This document shows, piece by piece, positions 25,905 to 35,397 of a stretch of 64,000 bases of DNA (positions within the stretch are counted from its first letter, which is position 1; the number at the start of each line of letters is the position of its first letter). The notes under the pieces are model-generated. The model worked only from the letters and a program-made list of their open reading frames with translations. It ran no database searches and had not been told where the DNA came from. The stretch covers positions 26,639-90,638 of the forward strand of contig CADBQY010000112.1 in NCBI GenBank assembly GCA_902796885.1, written 5' to 3'. This DNA is from an uncultured Planctomycetota bacterium (GTDB lineage: Bacteria; Planctomycetota; Planctomycetia; Pirellulales; Thermoguttaceae). Made by a program: the position numbers and the translations under genes.

Positions 25905-27766
25905 AGAGGCTCGCCCGGTGGCCGCTTATTCTCGTTCTGACCATTCTTTCCGTTTCCGCCCACGCCGCGGAATCGGCGGCGCGCGGCGGCGACGTCGCCC
26001 TGGTCTGCACCCGAACTTTTCTGCCGGCGATGCAGCGGTGGATCCTCTACCGGCAGTCGCAGGGATACACGATTCACACGCTTGTCCAGTCGCCGCGGCA
26101 GGCTCCCTCGTCGTTTCTTTCGTGGGGCGCCGTCCTTCCCGATCCGGAATCGATCCGGGACCGAATCCGCGAACTGAACGCCCGCACGCCGCTGCGCGCG
26201 ATTCTGATCGTCGGAGACGGCGCGCCTCTTCTCGATCAGACGCCCGCGCCGAACGATCCGCTCGGCTCGGCGCTCGACGTGATTCCCGCGCCGCGCGTTC
26301 CGGCGAAAGTGATCGACCGGTTCGGTTACGAAACGCACGTCGCCTCGGATAACTGGTACGCCGACTTGGACGGCGACTCTTTCCCCGACGTGCCGATCGG
26401 CCGGATTCCGGCGCGCACCCCCCGTCAGGCCGAGGACGCGGTCGGCAAGATCCTCTACTACGAACAGGTCGCCCCGAGCGGCGCGTGGCAGCGCCGCGCC
26501 GCGCTCGTCGCCGGAATGCCGGGCTTTTCGTCGATTCTCGACAACGTGATCACAAGCGCCACGCGGCAGATTCTGGCCGGAGCGATGCCCGACGAGTACG
26601 ACTGGACGCTGGTTCAGGCCGACTGGCGGAGCCCCTACTGTCCCGACCCGTCGCTGTTTCGATACACCGTTCTCGACGAGCTGAACAAAGGCCCCCTCTT
26701 TTGGGTCTATATGGGGCACGGGCTCCATCAGGAACTCGACCGCCTGGTCACTCCGAAGGGAAACTACAAGATCATGGAACTGGACGACCTTCAATACGTC
26801 GACTGCAAGGGGGGACTGCCGATCCTGATCTTTTGCGCTTGCTATACGGGCGCCTACGACTCGACCGAAATGTCGATCGCCGAGGAGTTCGTCTTAAAGC
26901 CGAACGGTCCGATCGCGGCCGTCGCCGCAAGCCGGACTTCGATGCCGTACGGAATGGGAGTTTTCGGAATAGAATTCCTCGACGAAGTCTTTCACCAGTC
27001 GGATGAACCGGGAGACCGGACGCTCGGCGAGTATATCATGGCGGCGAAACGGCGAATGACGTTCGCCGAAAAGGGCGCCGGCGAGCCTGGCGACCCGCCT
27101 TCCGCCGAAGACGAGACTCCCGAAGAGGCGCCCTCCGGCGAGACGCCGGCCGAAGAAACCGCGTCCGCCTCCGAGAGCGCCGAAGAAACCGCGCCGTCTC
27201 CGGAGTCTTTTTCCCGATCGAAACTGCGGAGAACCGCCGACAGCCTGGCGCGCGCGTTCGATCCGACGTCGGCGCGTCTGGACGGACAGCTCGAAGACCA
27301 CCGCTATCTTTTCAATCTTTTCGGCGATCCGCTTCTGCGCGTCCGATTCCCCCGGCGGATCGCGTTTGAAATCCCCGAGATCGGCTATCTGAACGAGTCG
27401 ATCACCGTTTCGGCCGAGCCGGAACGGCCGCCCGCCGACAATTGGTCGGCGCTCGAGCCGTCCGACGCCGAACCGGCGCGCGTGACGGTCGAACTGGTGA
27501 ACCTGCCGACCCGGCCGAAAGTGAAACTCGTCAACCGCTCCGAGTATTCGGACAGCGACGAGGAACGGATCCGGTATCAGCAGACGTTTCAGGAGGCGAA
27601 CGACCGCGTGCTCGCCTCGGCCGAGTGCGAGACGTCGGACGGCGCCTGGAGCGTCGAACTCCCCCTTCCGGTCGAAACGACCGGAACGTATATCGTACGC
27701 GTTCTGATCACTTCCCCCGACGGGACGTCGGCCGGAGCGAAACGGTTTAAAATCAGAAAACGGTAG
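25901..27766 (+). CDS. Exported peptidase C25-like (gingipain-type) cysteine protease
   Basis: 621 residues with a signal peptide (about 1-24). The central domain matches peptidase family C25. It has the His motif YMGHG with His273 and the Cys motif FCACYTGAYD with Cys314 as likely nucleophile (Cys312 is next to it), in the usual order and spacing, plus the acidic DLDGDSFPDVPIGRIP segment typical of this family. A disordered Glu/Ser/Pro/Ala insert lies at about 390-440, followed by a C-terminal beta domain (about 480-621) like those used for substrate or surface attachment. Gingipains cleave after Arg or Lys; specificity here is unknown. Its start overlaps the stop of the preceding secreted-protein gene. 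Confidence 0.85.
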   Translation: MKRLARWPLILVLTILSVSAHAAESAARGGDVALVCTRTFLPAMQRWILYRQSQGYTIHTLVQSPRQAPSSFLSWGAVLPDPESIRDRIRELNARTPLRAILIVGDGAPLLDQTPAPNDPLGSALDVIPAPRVPAKVIDRFGYETHVASDNWYADLDGDSFPDVPIGRIPARTPRQAEDAVGKILYYEQVAPSGAWQRRAALVAGMPGFSSILDNVITSATRQILAGAMPDEYDWTLVQADWRSPYCPDPSLFRYTVLDELNKGPLFWVYMGHGLHQELDRLVTPKGNYKIMELDDLQYVDCKGGLPILIFCACYTGAYDSTEMSIAEEFVLKPNGPIAAVAASRTSMPYGMGVFGIEFLDEVFHQSDEPGDRTLGEYIMAAKRRMTFAEKGAGEPGDPPSAEDETPEEAPSGETPAEETASASESAEETAPSPESFSRSKLRRTADSLARAFDPTSARLDGQLEDHRYLFNLFGDPLLRVRFPRRIAFEIPEIGYLNESITVSAEPERPPADNWSALEPSDAEPARVTVELVNLPTRPKVKLVNRSEYSDSDEERIRYQQTFQEANDRVLASAECETSDGAWSVELPLPVETTGTYIVRVLITSPDGTSAGAKRFKIRKR

Positions 27767-27944
27767 TGTTTCTCGAATCACATCGTACGGCGCATTACGC
27801 CGCGTCGGCCTTCGGCCGTTCTCGTTCGTCTTCTCGCCAATCCTTTGTTAAAGAGCGGATGGTGACGCTCGGAAATTCGCCGTCGGAACAGCCCCCTGAC
27901 CCGGTGTAACCGTGTAGTCCGTTATTGACGCCGTAATTCCATAC

Positions 27945-28445
27945 GTGGATATGGGGCCGGAGTTGGAGGGGGAACGTCCCGCCGCCGCCGCCGATTTCGA
28001 TAAACTCGCGCAGGACGCCTACAACAAACAGGCGCGCGAAAAGGGATGGAAACGGCGTTTCGACGACCTCTCCCCGTCAACGCGGCTCAAATACTACTAC
28101 CAGGCGCAGAAAGACTACACGAAGCAGACCGGGAAACCGTTCAGCCATTCGATCGCGGTAGAATTCCGCGACTATCGAATAGACTCATTCCAATTACGGG
28201 AATACATCGAAGATAAAATGAAAGAAACCGAAGACAAATACATGTATGAATACGGACAATTCTTCCAATATCCTATCCCTTTTTTCAGAATCCTAACAAA
28301 CATTGCGTTCGGAACAGATTTTGAATTGTTCCCGGAAAAACTTGAATCAAAAACCGTAGAACACACGAATATCGGAACAGTTCTGATCGAGTGCCTTACT
28401 TACGATGAACCCTATGAAGATGAGGAAGAAGGGATTGTATACTAG
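27945..28445 (+). pseudogene. Composition-mosaic open frame, possibly a truncated or acquired gene
   Basis: 166 codons from GTG 27945 (ATG at 27951 is in frame) with no ribosome site; the frame is closed by a stop at 27915. The first half (to about 28165) has the high-GC codon use of the region. The second half is clearly A/T-rich, about 40 percent GC by eye, with codons such as ATA, AAA and GAA that neighbours avoid. The protein is hydrophilic with a helical Lys/Glu middle and an acidic end. I recognise no family. It could be the tail of a decayed gene joined to foreign DNA, or a small horizontally gained gene. It ends 30 bases before a strong terminator, so it may still be transcribed. Confidence 0.45.
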
Positions 28446-28475
28446 CCGAATTTATACCGAGACTGAACTAACCAC

Positions 28476-28497
28476 GGGGGCGCAAGCCCCCTTTTTT
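28476..28497 (+). terminator. Intrinsic terminator after the mosaic frame
   Basis: A 6-bp GC stem GGGGGC/GCCCCC is closed by a GCAA (GNRA) tetraloop and followed by six T. Confidence 0.88.
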
Positions 28498-28527
28498 CTC
28501 TTCAAAAAGCCGTTTCTCGAAGTTTTC

Positions 28528-28594
28528 AAAAAATTTTTTTGTGTGGCAAACTCTTGTTTTTATGGAGTTTTGCCACGTGTGACAAAAATTTTTT
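28528..28594. repeat. A/T-rich imperfect inverted repeat
   Basis: Arms at 28528-28553 and 28565-28594 are complementary over about 26 bases (core GTGGCAAACTC against GAGTTTTGCCAC, flanked by A6T7 and A5T6) with small bulges and an 11-base loop. It could end transcription of the minus-strand BON gene, or be a small mobile or integration scar in the low-GC patch. No flanking target duplication was found. Confidence 0.6.
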
Positions 28595-28660
28595 AAGAAA
28601 ATTCGATTTCTCTTAAACGCCGCTTACGTTACTTCCGAGGCAAAGCGTTATTCTTCCGAC

Positions 28661-29806
28661 TCATTCCGCGTTGTTCTGCGCTTCGGATTCCTGCGGCACG
28701 TTTTGAATATCGTCGGACGAAGCGGCGCCATCGGAATAGACGACGATCCGGTTGTCGACCGTCTCGACGCGGCGGTCTTCGAGGAGGATCTTTCCCGCTT
28801 CGAGTCGCGCGGCTTCGCTGCCGACGATTCCGGTGACCACGGCGGTTGTTCCGTTGAGTCTGACGCGGATCGGCGCCAGCGGACTGACCAGCGGGCTTTG
28901 CAGAAGGCGCGTTTCAAGCTGCTGGGCCGCCGCGGCCGATTGCGTCTGTTCACGCCGTCCGTTCCGCGCCAGCGCTTCGGAAGGGATGGCCGCCGCCGGA
29001 CTCGGCGCGGCGTCGGGGAGCCGCCCGCCGATGATCATCCCTTCCTCAAACGGCGCGTTTTGCGCGGCGGGAGAGGTCGCCGCGGCCGGTTCGCTCGGGA
29101 CCGGGGCGTCGGCGCCGAATTCGTACCAGCGCGGGTCGATCATGAGCGCGTCGTTCGGCGATCCGGGGAAAACGTTCCGGGGACGGGACGCGCCGTCTGT
29201 GTAGCGAGCGCTGCCGCGCATCCAGATCTGTTCGGCCGGCGGGGCGGGCTGTTCCGGTTCGGCGGAAGGCGTTTCGTGCGGCCGCGTTGCGGCGGGAACG
29301 GGCTCGGCGGGCGCCGCCGCGATCTCAGGTTCGGGCGGTTCGGCCGGGGGGAGCTGCTCGGCGAAGGGGACGGCGCTCCGCTGGAGAAGGGGGGGCGTTT
29401 CCTCTTCCTGCTGGGCGAGAGCCTGACGGCGCATATAGCGCATGATCATGAGCCTGTCGATTTCCGAGAGTTCGCCGTCCTGCGAAGTTCGTTCGGCCAG
29501 GTCGGCGAGCTCCGCGTCTTCGTCGCCGACCATTCCGATGAACCGGCCGCTGTAATCGTAGAGGGCGTTGTTCGAGAAACGGCTTTCGGGCCTGTTCGGG
29601 GTCGGGCCGAAGTAACTCCCCCGAATGCTCGTGCCGAACCGCCCCTCGACCACGCGCGGAGCGAGAATCCCCGACGCCGAGGGAACGAGGCGGCCTTCCG
29701 GCCCGACGACCGATTCGACCGAGGTTGTCTGCGCCGCCAGGGAAAACGTCAGTGTCAGAACGAACGCCGACGCGGCCGTTGTGTGAAAAAGAAGAAATTT
29801 TTTCAT
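28661..29806 (-). CDS. Secreted protein with C-terminal BON-like domain
   Basis: 381 residues from ATG 29806, chosen because the signal peptide MKKFLLFHTTAASAFVLTLT starts there (an in-frame start at 29845 has none). A Pro/Ala/Glu-rich central linker of about 150 residues separates the N-terminal region from a C-terminal segment. In that segment the pattern SPLVSPLAPIRVRLNGTTAV, TGIVGSEAARLEAG, VETVDNRIVV fits a BON domain, a membrane- or lipid-associated fold of periplasmic proteins. It is last in the apparent cca-parA-glycosidase operon. Function is not known; envelope binding is the family's usual role. Confidence 0.75.
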   Translation of the reverse strand: MKKFLLFHTTAASAFVLTLTFSLAAQTTSVESVVGPEGRLVPSASGILAPRVVEGRFGTSIRGSYFGPTPNRPESRFSNNALYDYSGRFIGMVGDEDAELADLAERTSQDGELSEIDRLMIMRYMRRQALAQQEEETPPLLQRSAVPFAEQLPPAEPPEPEIAAAPAEPVPAATRPHETPSAEPEQPAPPAEQIWMRGSARYTDGASRPRNVFPGSPNDALMIDPRWYEFGADAPVPSEPAAATSPAAQNAPFEEGMIIGGRLPDAAPSPAAAIPSEALARNGRREQTQSAAAAQQLETRLLQSPLVSPLAPIRVRLNGTTAVVTGIVGSEAARLEAGKILLEDRRVETVDNRIVVYSDGAASSDDIQNVPQESEAQNNAE

Positions 29807-29881
29807 CGTCTCACTCTTCCTGAATGATTCCGAACCGTTCGTCAAAATGCCGCGGAGCGCGGGCGGAAAACCGGAACGGAC

Positions 29882-32038
29882 TTAGAGCCAGTCACCCAGC
29901 TCGATATCCTGAAACTTCTGCGTGAAGGTCGCTTCTCCCGATTCTTCGGAGAGGAGCTCTTGTTCCCAGAGACGGTATCCGCCCGTCGCGGGAGGAGCGT
30001 CGCCGCCGACCGGAACCAGTCCGGCGGGGAGAGCGAAGCGGAGGACGGTCTTGTGTCCCGCGACGACGCGCGCTTTGCCGGTCAGAACGTTCTTTTCGGC
30101 GTCCCAGCTCAGATCGACGAGATCGACCGCTCCCTGCGCGATATGACGGCTGCTCGAGAGAAAAACAGGCCGGCGCGGGTCGGCCTCGGCTATGCACATA
30201 AGACGCACGGCGCGCGGCGGAACTTCGAGGGAAAACTTCTCGCGTTTCGTGCCGAAGAATTCTCCCGTCCAGAACTCGTACAGTACGTAGTCACGCGCCG
30301 GATCGAGTCCGAGTTCGCCGAACGAGACCGAAATCTCCTTCGCCTCGTCGTCCCAGTTGAAAAGGGCGGCCGCGTTCCACGCGCCGAACGGGCGCGCCAC
30401 GCGCAGATTCCAGATCGGCAGCTGCTCGAAGATGGGGTAGAGGTTCATCGGATGAACGTCGGCCGGAGGAAGGGTCTGCTGCACCAACGCGATCTTTTCG
30501 GGGGGGAGCGCCGCCAGACGGTCGCCGCTGAACGTCACCTGTCCCGGAAGCGAGACGACGGTCGCCGAGACGCGCGCCTGTTCCATTTCGAGGTCGCCGA
30601 CCAGGAGAGTGTCGGGATCGGTGTAGAAGACGATGTTGTTCACGAAGACCTGGTTCAGGGTCCGCCCCCCCTGATTGAGGACGTTCTCCCATTTCACCGG
30701 CTCGTTGCAGTCGACGATGTCCGCGCCGATCCGCGCCGCGTCGGCGTAGGCGGCTTCCGGGCCGGTGTAATGCCCCTGACATGCCAGAAAGACGCTTTTC
30801 GGCCCGATCCCCCGGCGGATGGCCTCGACGGTTCGTTCGAACGGGTTGGGACAGTACGGGTCGCTCATTTGGGCCCGAATTTCCGGCTTTTCGTAGAGGT
30901 GCGCCATGTATGCCGGGCCGCCCCCCGACATGCCGTCGACTTTGAAGAACTCGTACCCCCACTCTTTGGCGGCGACCTCGTGGATTCGGCGGATGTTGTC
31001 GAGCGCCTCGGGGACGGTCGGGTCGATGGTGTAGCGTCCCGCCCAGGTGCTGACCGGCGTGCCGTCCGGATGGTGGAGAAACCAGTTCTTGTGGGCGAGG
31101 TAGAACGTCTCGTCCCCCGTTCCGTAGGGCACGGTCCAGAGCCCGGGACGGAATCCGAGCGCGCGGATATCGTCGGCGAGTTTTTTCATCCCCTCGGGAA
31201 ACTGGTCGGCGTTCGGTTCCAGATCGAGATTGTGGAACTTGCTGACCGGCAGGGAGTCGGAATTCGCCTGCCACGATTCGATCGACCAGTATTTCATTCC
31301 GAACGGCTGGAAGTATTCTTTTCCCAGGCGCGCCTCGGCCAGGTTGTCTTCGGCGGTCGCCTTGTCGAAGTAGACGTTCCACGACATCCAGCCGGTCGGC
31401 GGGACGGGGCACCGGCTTCGGTCGATCGGCGTGTAGTACGGCACGTAGCGCGTTTTGAAATAGTCGGGTTCGACGTTCAGCGATAGGGACGCTTCTTCGC
31501 TCTTGGCGATTTCGCAGACCGCGCGGAAGTGATAGACGCCGTCCCCCCGATCGGTCAGACGGCATTCCGTTCCGCCCAGAATCTGAAACGCGAGGTCCTT
31601 TTCCCGCGCGAAGAGCGTGTCGCAAAGAGCCGAGTCGGCCGGACCGCTCCCCAGCGAAAGGACGCGCCCGCCCCCTTTCGGCGCCGTTTGGCAGGCGAAA
31701 CTGTCGCGCGGGAATTCGATCCGCCCTTCGAACGTGAGTTTTCCCTCGTAGAATTGTCTCGTTCGGTGATGGACCAGGAGGGTCAGGCGTTCGCCGTTTT
31801 CCTGAAGGGTGAGATACCCCTGAACCGATCCCCACGGATCGATCAGCGCCAGACGGTTGCCGACGCCGTCCTGCGGCGGAGCGACCCGCCAGCGGCCGTC
31901 TTCGTTTTCAAACGAAAGAGTCCCCTGAACGGCGACGGGATAATTCTTGCTGCGGATCGCCAGAAGAGAGGCCGCCTCGTCGTAGGTGACCGCCCACCGG
32001 TTGAGGGCAAAACTTAAAAGGAGGACAACGGGCAACAT
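29882..32038 (-). CDS. Alpha-galactosidase-like glycoside hydrolase (GH27/36 clan)
   Basis: 718 residues with a hydrophobic N-terminus (about 1-15) that may act as export signal. A beta-sandwich domain of about 210 residues comes first, then a TIM-barrel with the clan signatures: GWMSWN near 226, LGFRPGLWTVP, nucleophile Asp368 in FFKVDGMSGG, and an acidic pair in GADIVDCNEP (Asp440/Asp443) for acid/base. A C-terminal all-beta domain follows. The clan removes alpha-linked galactose or related sugars with retention. The exact substrate is uncertain. The gene starts 8 bases after parA, an unusual operon partner, and ends before the BON gene. GalK lies about 17 kb away in the same window and could use the product. 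Confidence 0.83.
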   Translation of the reverse strand: MLPVVLLLSFALNRWAVTYDEAASLLAIRSKNYPVAVQGTLSFENEDGRWRVAPPQDGVGNRLALIDPWGSVQGYLTLQENGERLTLLVHHRTRQFYEGKLTFEGRIEFPRDSFACQTAPKGGGRVLSLGSGPADSALCDTLFAREKDLAFQILGGTECRLTDRGDGVYHFRAVCEIAKSEEASLSLNVEPDYFKTRYVPYYTPIDRSRCPVPPTGWMSWNVYFDKATAEDNLAEARLGKEYFQPFGMKYWSIESWQANSDSLPVSKFHNLDLEPNADQFPEGMKKLADDIRALGFRPGLWTVPYGTGDETFYLAHKNWFLHHPDGTPVSTWAGRYTIDPTVPEALDNIRRIHEVAAKEWGYEFFKVDGMSGGGPAYMAHLYEKPEIRAQMSDPYCPNPFERTVEAIRRGIGPKSVFLACQGHYTGPEAAYADAARIGADIVDCNEPVKWENVLNQGGRTLNQVFVNNIVFYTDPDTLLVGDLEMEQARVSATVVSLPGQVTFSGDRLAALPPEKIALVQQTLPPADVHPMNLYPIFEQLPIWNLRVARPFGAWNAAALFNWDDEAKEISVSFGELGLDPARDYVLYEFWTGEFFGTKREKFSLEVPPRAVRLMCIAEADPRRPVFLSSSRHIAQGAVDLVDLSWDAEKNVLTGKARVVAGHKTVLRFALPAGLVPVGGDAPPATGGYRLWEQELLSEESGEATFTQKFQDIELGDWL

Positions 32039-32046
32039 GGTCTACC

Positions 32047-33024
32047 TCAGTCGATTTCCATGGAAAGCGGGTTCGGGGCGAAATAACTGACCGACGGTTC
32101 GGCGGGATCGATTTTTCCTTCCGCCGTTTCGGCGCCGTTCGGCGCGGGCTTTTCGGGCGCGGGAGGCTCTTTTCGGGGGGCGGACTTGTTCTTGTTCCGC
32201 GCGGCGAACTCCCGTTTACACCCGTCGACCTCGGCGGCCAGATCGGCGTAGTCGTCGGCGCCGTTCGATTTGGGGTCGTAGTCGAAGATCGACTGACCGA
32301 AACTCGGCGCTTCGGCAAGGCGGATGTTTCGGCGGATTTTGGTGCGGTAGATCTCCGCCCCCGCCCACGGCGAGCCGGGGTTGCGCTCTTTTTCTTCGGC
32401 GAAGAAGTTGCGTATATCGTTTGAAACTTCGCGCGCCAGCGTCGTTCCCGCGTCGTAGAGACAGAAGACGACTCCCGAAAGACGAAGCGCCGGATGGTCG
32501 AGCCGGGTGGCGACCAGCTTGATCGTCTGTAAAAGTTTGCCGAGTCCGTGCAGCGCCAGAAAATGCGGCTGAAGGGGAATGATGATCTCTTCGGCGGCGG
32601 TCAGCGCGTTGATCGTCAGAACCCCCAGCGAAGGGGGGCAGTCGATGATCCGATAGTCGTAGGGCGCGCCGTCGGGAGCGGTTTGCTCGGCGGCGAGTTT
32701 TCCGCGCAAGATCCGTTCGCGGCCGATCTCGCCCGCCAGTTCGACTTCGGCGCCCGCCAGGTCGAGCTGCGAGGGGGCGACCCAGAGGCGCGCGGCCGCG
32801 TTCCGACTGACCGAGGCGACCGACGCGTCGCCGGTCATCACGTCGTAGACCGACGGCGCGCCGGCGGTCGGCTCGATCCCCAGATAGAGCGAGGCGTGGG
32901 CCTGCGGGTCCATGTCGATCAGAAGAACCCGTTTTCCGCGGCGCGCGAGCGCCGCGGCCAGGTTGACCGAGGTGGTGGTCTTGCCGACCCCCCCTTTTTG
33001 ATTCATGATCGCGATAGTGCGCAT
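32047..33024 (-). CDS. parA: ParA/Soj-family ATPase
   Basis: 325 residues. The deviant Walker [10 protein letters not shown] (about 10-18) and DMDPQAHAS with [12 protein letters not shown] are those of ParA/Soj, the ATPase that moves or positions DNA or other cargo on the nucleoid. The last 65 residues, after about 255, form a Lys/Pro/Glu-rich tail absent from most ParA. No parB gene or parS-like palindrome was seen next to it, so this may be an orphan ParA for cargo other than the chromosome, or the chromosomal ParA split from its partner. It starts 28 bases after the CCA-enzyme gene and ends 8 bases before the glycosidase gene. Confidence 0.9.
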   Translation of the reverse strand: MRTIAIMNQKGGVGKTTTSVNLAAALARRGKRVLLIDMDPQAHASLYLGIEPTAGAPSVYDVMTGDASVASVSRNAAARLWVAPSQLDLAGAEVELAGEIGRERILRGKLAAEQTAPDGAPYDYRIIDCPPSLGVLTINALTAAEEIIIPLQPHFLALHGLGKLLQTIKLVATRLDHPALRLSGVVFCLYDAGTTLAREVSNDIRNFFAEEKERNPGSPWAGAEIYRTKIRRNIRLAEAPSFGQSIFDYDPKSNGADDYADLAAEVDGCKREFAARNKNKSAPRKEPPAPEKPAPNGAETAEGKIDPAEPSVSYFAPNPLSMEID

Positions 33025-33052
33025 CGGTCGTTCCAGACTCCCTTTTATCTTT

Positions 33053-34483
33053 TTACTTTACCAATCCGTGCGATTTGAGCCACTCGAGCCCTTCGGCGGC
33101 CGTCGCGAACGCGCCGTCGATCTGCGCGCCGTAGGCGGCGCGCAGAATCCGCCCCATTTCCGGGCCCGGCGCGACGCCGAGCGGGATGAGGTCGCGTCCG
33201 TTGACAAGCTGCGCCGGCTTTTTGTCGGCCACGTTCGCCTCGTGCGCGGTTTGGAGCCAATCGTCGGCGCGGAATCGGATGTTCCGCACTTCCGCCGCCG
33301 GGGGGAAACATCCGAGCGCGTCGCTCTGACAGAGAGCCACCCAGAGACGGAGCGAGGCGGGTTCCAATTTACACGCCAGACGGCGAACCGCCTTCGGAGT
33401 CGGCGCGCCCAACATGTGGTGTACCACAATCATATGTTCCCGAACCAGGGGGAGGACCATTTCGACCACCAGGTTCGGCGCCTTCATCGACTCGAGGAAG
33501 GCGCGGGCCGGTTTGACTCCCTGCTCGGCGTGTCCGTGCGAGCGGATCACCCCCTCGGCGTCGCGGCGCGTGGTGAGCGGTTTGCCGAAATCGTGGGCCA
33601 GGGCGGCGAACATCAGAACGGTCTGTTCGGTCTCCGAGAACGGTTCGCCCGCCTCCCGGGCCTTTTCGATCGCTTTGCGCGCCTCGTTGCAGACCAGGGC
33701 GGTGTGCGTCCAGACGTTTCCTTCGGGATGCCATTTCGGGTTTTGCGGAGTTTCGGCCAGCGCGGCCAGTTCGGGGAACGCGCCGATCCATCCCGACTCT
33801 TTCAGAACGTCGAGCCCCATCGAAGGGTATTTTCCCCGGAGCGCCCACTTGCGCCATTCGTCGTAGATCCGTTCTTTCGAGAGGGTCGGGAATTCGTTCA
33901 GCACTTCCCGGCAGTACTCCAGGGTGACGCTTTCCATCGTAAAGCCGAACCGCGCGGCGAACTGCATCCCGCGCAGCACGCGCAGGGGGTCGTCTTTGAA
34001 CCGCGCGCTCGGCGCGCGAAGGATTTTCTTTTCGAGGTCGGCCCGCCCGTTATAGGGATCGATGAGGGTGCCGTCCCGGCGCATTCCGATCGCGTTGACG
34101 GTAAAATCGCGGCGGGCGAACGCCTCGTCGTAACCGAGATGCGGCTCGGTGTCGATTTCGAACCCTTTATGCCCGACTCCGTTTTTCGACTCGCGGCGCG
34201 GGAGCGAGACGTCGATTTCGAAACGTTTGGCCCCGTCGCGGCCGCTCACCTTCAGGACGCCGAACGCCTGCCCCACCAGGCCGACCCGAAAGTGAGGTCG
34301 GAGAATCTCGGCGATCCGCGCGTACGAAAGCCCGTAGACTTCCAGATCGACGTCCCGGTCGGGCGGGTTTTTCAGAAGATGGTCGCGTACCGCTCCGCCG
34401 ACCGCCAGGACGTCGCGCGCGCCCCCCTCTTCGAGAAGGGAGACGATCCGGAGAATGGTCGGGGTAAAGATGTCGGAGAGCAT
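33053..34483 (-). CDS. cca: CCA-adding tRNA nucleotidyltransferase with HD domain
   Basis: 476 residues, bacterial class II type. The head domain has VGGAVRD and the metal-binding [10 protein letters not shown], then the [10 protein letters not shown] and flexible-loop [15 protein letters not shown] motifs. The C-terminal half carries an HD phosphohydrolase domain ([12 protein letters not shown]). This enzyme adds or repairs the tRNA 3' CCA; the tRNA-Gln in this window has no encoded CCA, so the activity is needed. The HD part may have 2',3'-cyclic phosphatase activity as in E. coli Cca. A promoter is readable just upstream. It leads an operon continuing into parA. Confidence 0.94.
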   Translation of the reverse strand: MLSDIFTPTILRIVSLLEEGGARDVLAVGGAVRDHLLKNPPDRDVDLEVYGLSYARIAEILRPHFRVGLVGQAFGVLKVSGRDGAKRFEIDVSLPRRESKNGVGHKGFEIDTEPHLGYDEAFARRDFTVNAIGMRRDGTLIDPYNGRADLEKKILRAPSARFKDDPLRVLRGMQFAARFGFTMESVTLEYCREVLNEFPTLSKERIYDEWRKWALRGKYPSMGLDVLKESGWIGAFPELAALAETPQNPKWHPEGNVWTHTALVCNEARKAIEKAREAGEPFSETEQTVLMFAALAHDFGKPLTTRRDAEGVIRSHGHAEQGVKPARAFLESMKAPNLVVEMVLPLVREHMIVVHHMLGAPTPKAVRRLACKLEPASLRLWVALCQSDALGCFPPAAEVRNIRFRADDWLQTAHEANVADKKPAQLVNGRDLIPLGVAPGPEMGRILRAAYGAQIDGAFATAAEGLEWLKSHGLVK

Positions 34484-34542
34484 ACGTTCGTTCTTTCAGG
34501 GACCGATAATCCGCCGCGGATCTGCCGGGCGGCCGATTGTAT

Positions 34543-34571
34543 AATATAGCGTAAATAGAGAGCCTCTGCAA
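34543..34571 (-). promoter_or_regulatory. Promoter of the cca operon
   Basis: On the minus strand TTGCAG (34571-34566) and TATATT (34548-34543) are 17 bases apart. The leader to ATG 34483 is about 55 bases. The remainder of the gap to 34714 shows no other clear element. Confidence 0.65.
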
Positions 34572-34714
34572 GCGCCAATCGTTTCTCGCGCCCGGCGCGG
34601 CGCGGTGCCGAAAACGACGCCGGAATCGGAAAAAGAGCCCGGCCGGAGGGGGAGAGGGAGAAAGAACGCGTCGGCCGCTCTTTCCCGCGTTTTTCGCGCC
34701 GCTTGGCGAAAGAT

Positions 34715-35350
34715 CTATCGGATAAAGTTCGTTGCCAGACGGACCTCTTCCTGACGGGGAAGGGGGATCCCCGCCTTTTCGCCCGCCTCGATCAGCTTTA
34801 AAAGCCAGGCCATATTCCGGCCGAGCGCGCGCATGATCTGGAGCCCCTCGGCGTCGCGGCGAACTTCGTCGGGGAAATTGCCGTGAACCATATTCCAGTA
34901 GCGCGAGGGAACGAGCGGCATCTGCTGGTGCAGAAAATACTTGTTCATCTGGTCCAACGCCGACGTCGTTCCCGCCCGCCGCGCCGAGACGACCGCCGCG
35001 GCCGGCTTAAAACGAAACGGGTGGGGGTCGAAGGCCGAGGCCGAAAAGAAGACGCGGTCCATAAAGCTCATCATCGAGCCGTTCATTCCGGCGAAGTAGA
35101 CGGGGGAACCGAAGACGAAACCGTCGAATCCGGCGGCCAGTTCGACGAACTCGTTCACTTTGTCGTCAAAGACGCACCTCTTTTTTTGCCGGCATTGATA
35201 GCAGCCGACGCACCCGCCGATCGGCTCGGTCCCGATCCAGAAAAAATCGGAAGCGATCTCTTCGCCGGAAAGCGCCGCGGCGACCTCGGCCAGCGCGGCG
35301 GCGGTACATCCGTTTCGGCGGGGGCTTCCGTTGACAAGGAGGACTTTCAT
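34715..35350 (-). CDS. NADPH-dependent FMN reductase / flavodoxin-fold protein with CxxCxxC segment
   Basis: 211 residues from ATG 35350, chosen because the flavodoxin first strand MKVLLVNGSPRRNGCT begins there; the longer in-frame start at 35617 adds an Arg-rich tail that is a shadow of the gene upstream. The phosphate loop SPRRNGCT binds FMN. The Cys cluster GGCVGCYQCRQKKRC could hold a metal or cluster, as in iron-sulfur flavoproteins, and GSPVYFAGMNGSMM is the second flavin loop. By family it moves electrons between NAD(P)H and a small acceptor. It is the last of four flavodoxin-type genes in the same direction. Confidence 0.88.
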   Translation of the reverse strand: MKVLLVNGSPRRNGCTAAALAEVAAALSGEEIASDFFWIGTEPIGGCVGCYQCRQKKRCVFDDKVNEFVELAAGFDGFVFGSPVYFAGMNGSMMSFMDRVFFSASAFDPHPFRFKPAAAVVSARRAGTTSALDQMNKYFLHQQMPLVPSRYWNMVHGNFPDEVRRDAEGLQIMRALGRNMAWLLKLIEAGEKAGIPLPRQEEVRLATNFIR

Positions 35351-35397
35351 TTGGCGTTCGGGGTTTTGTTCCGGTTCGGAAAGAGAAAGCGCGCCGC

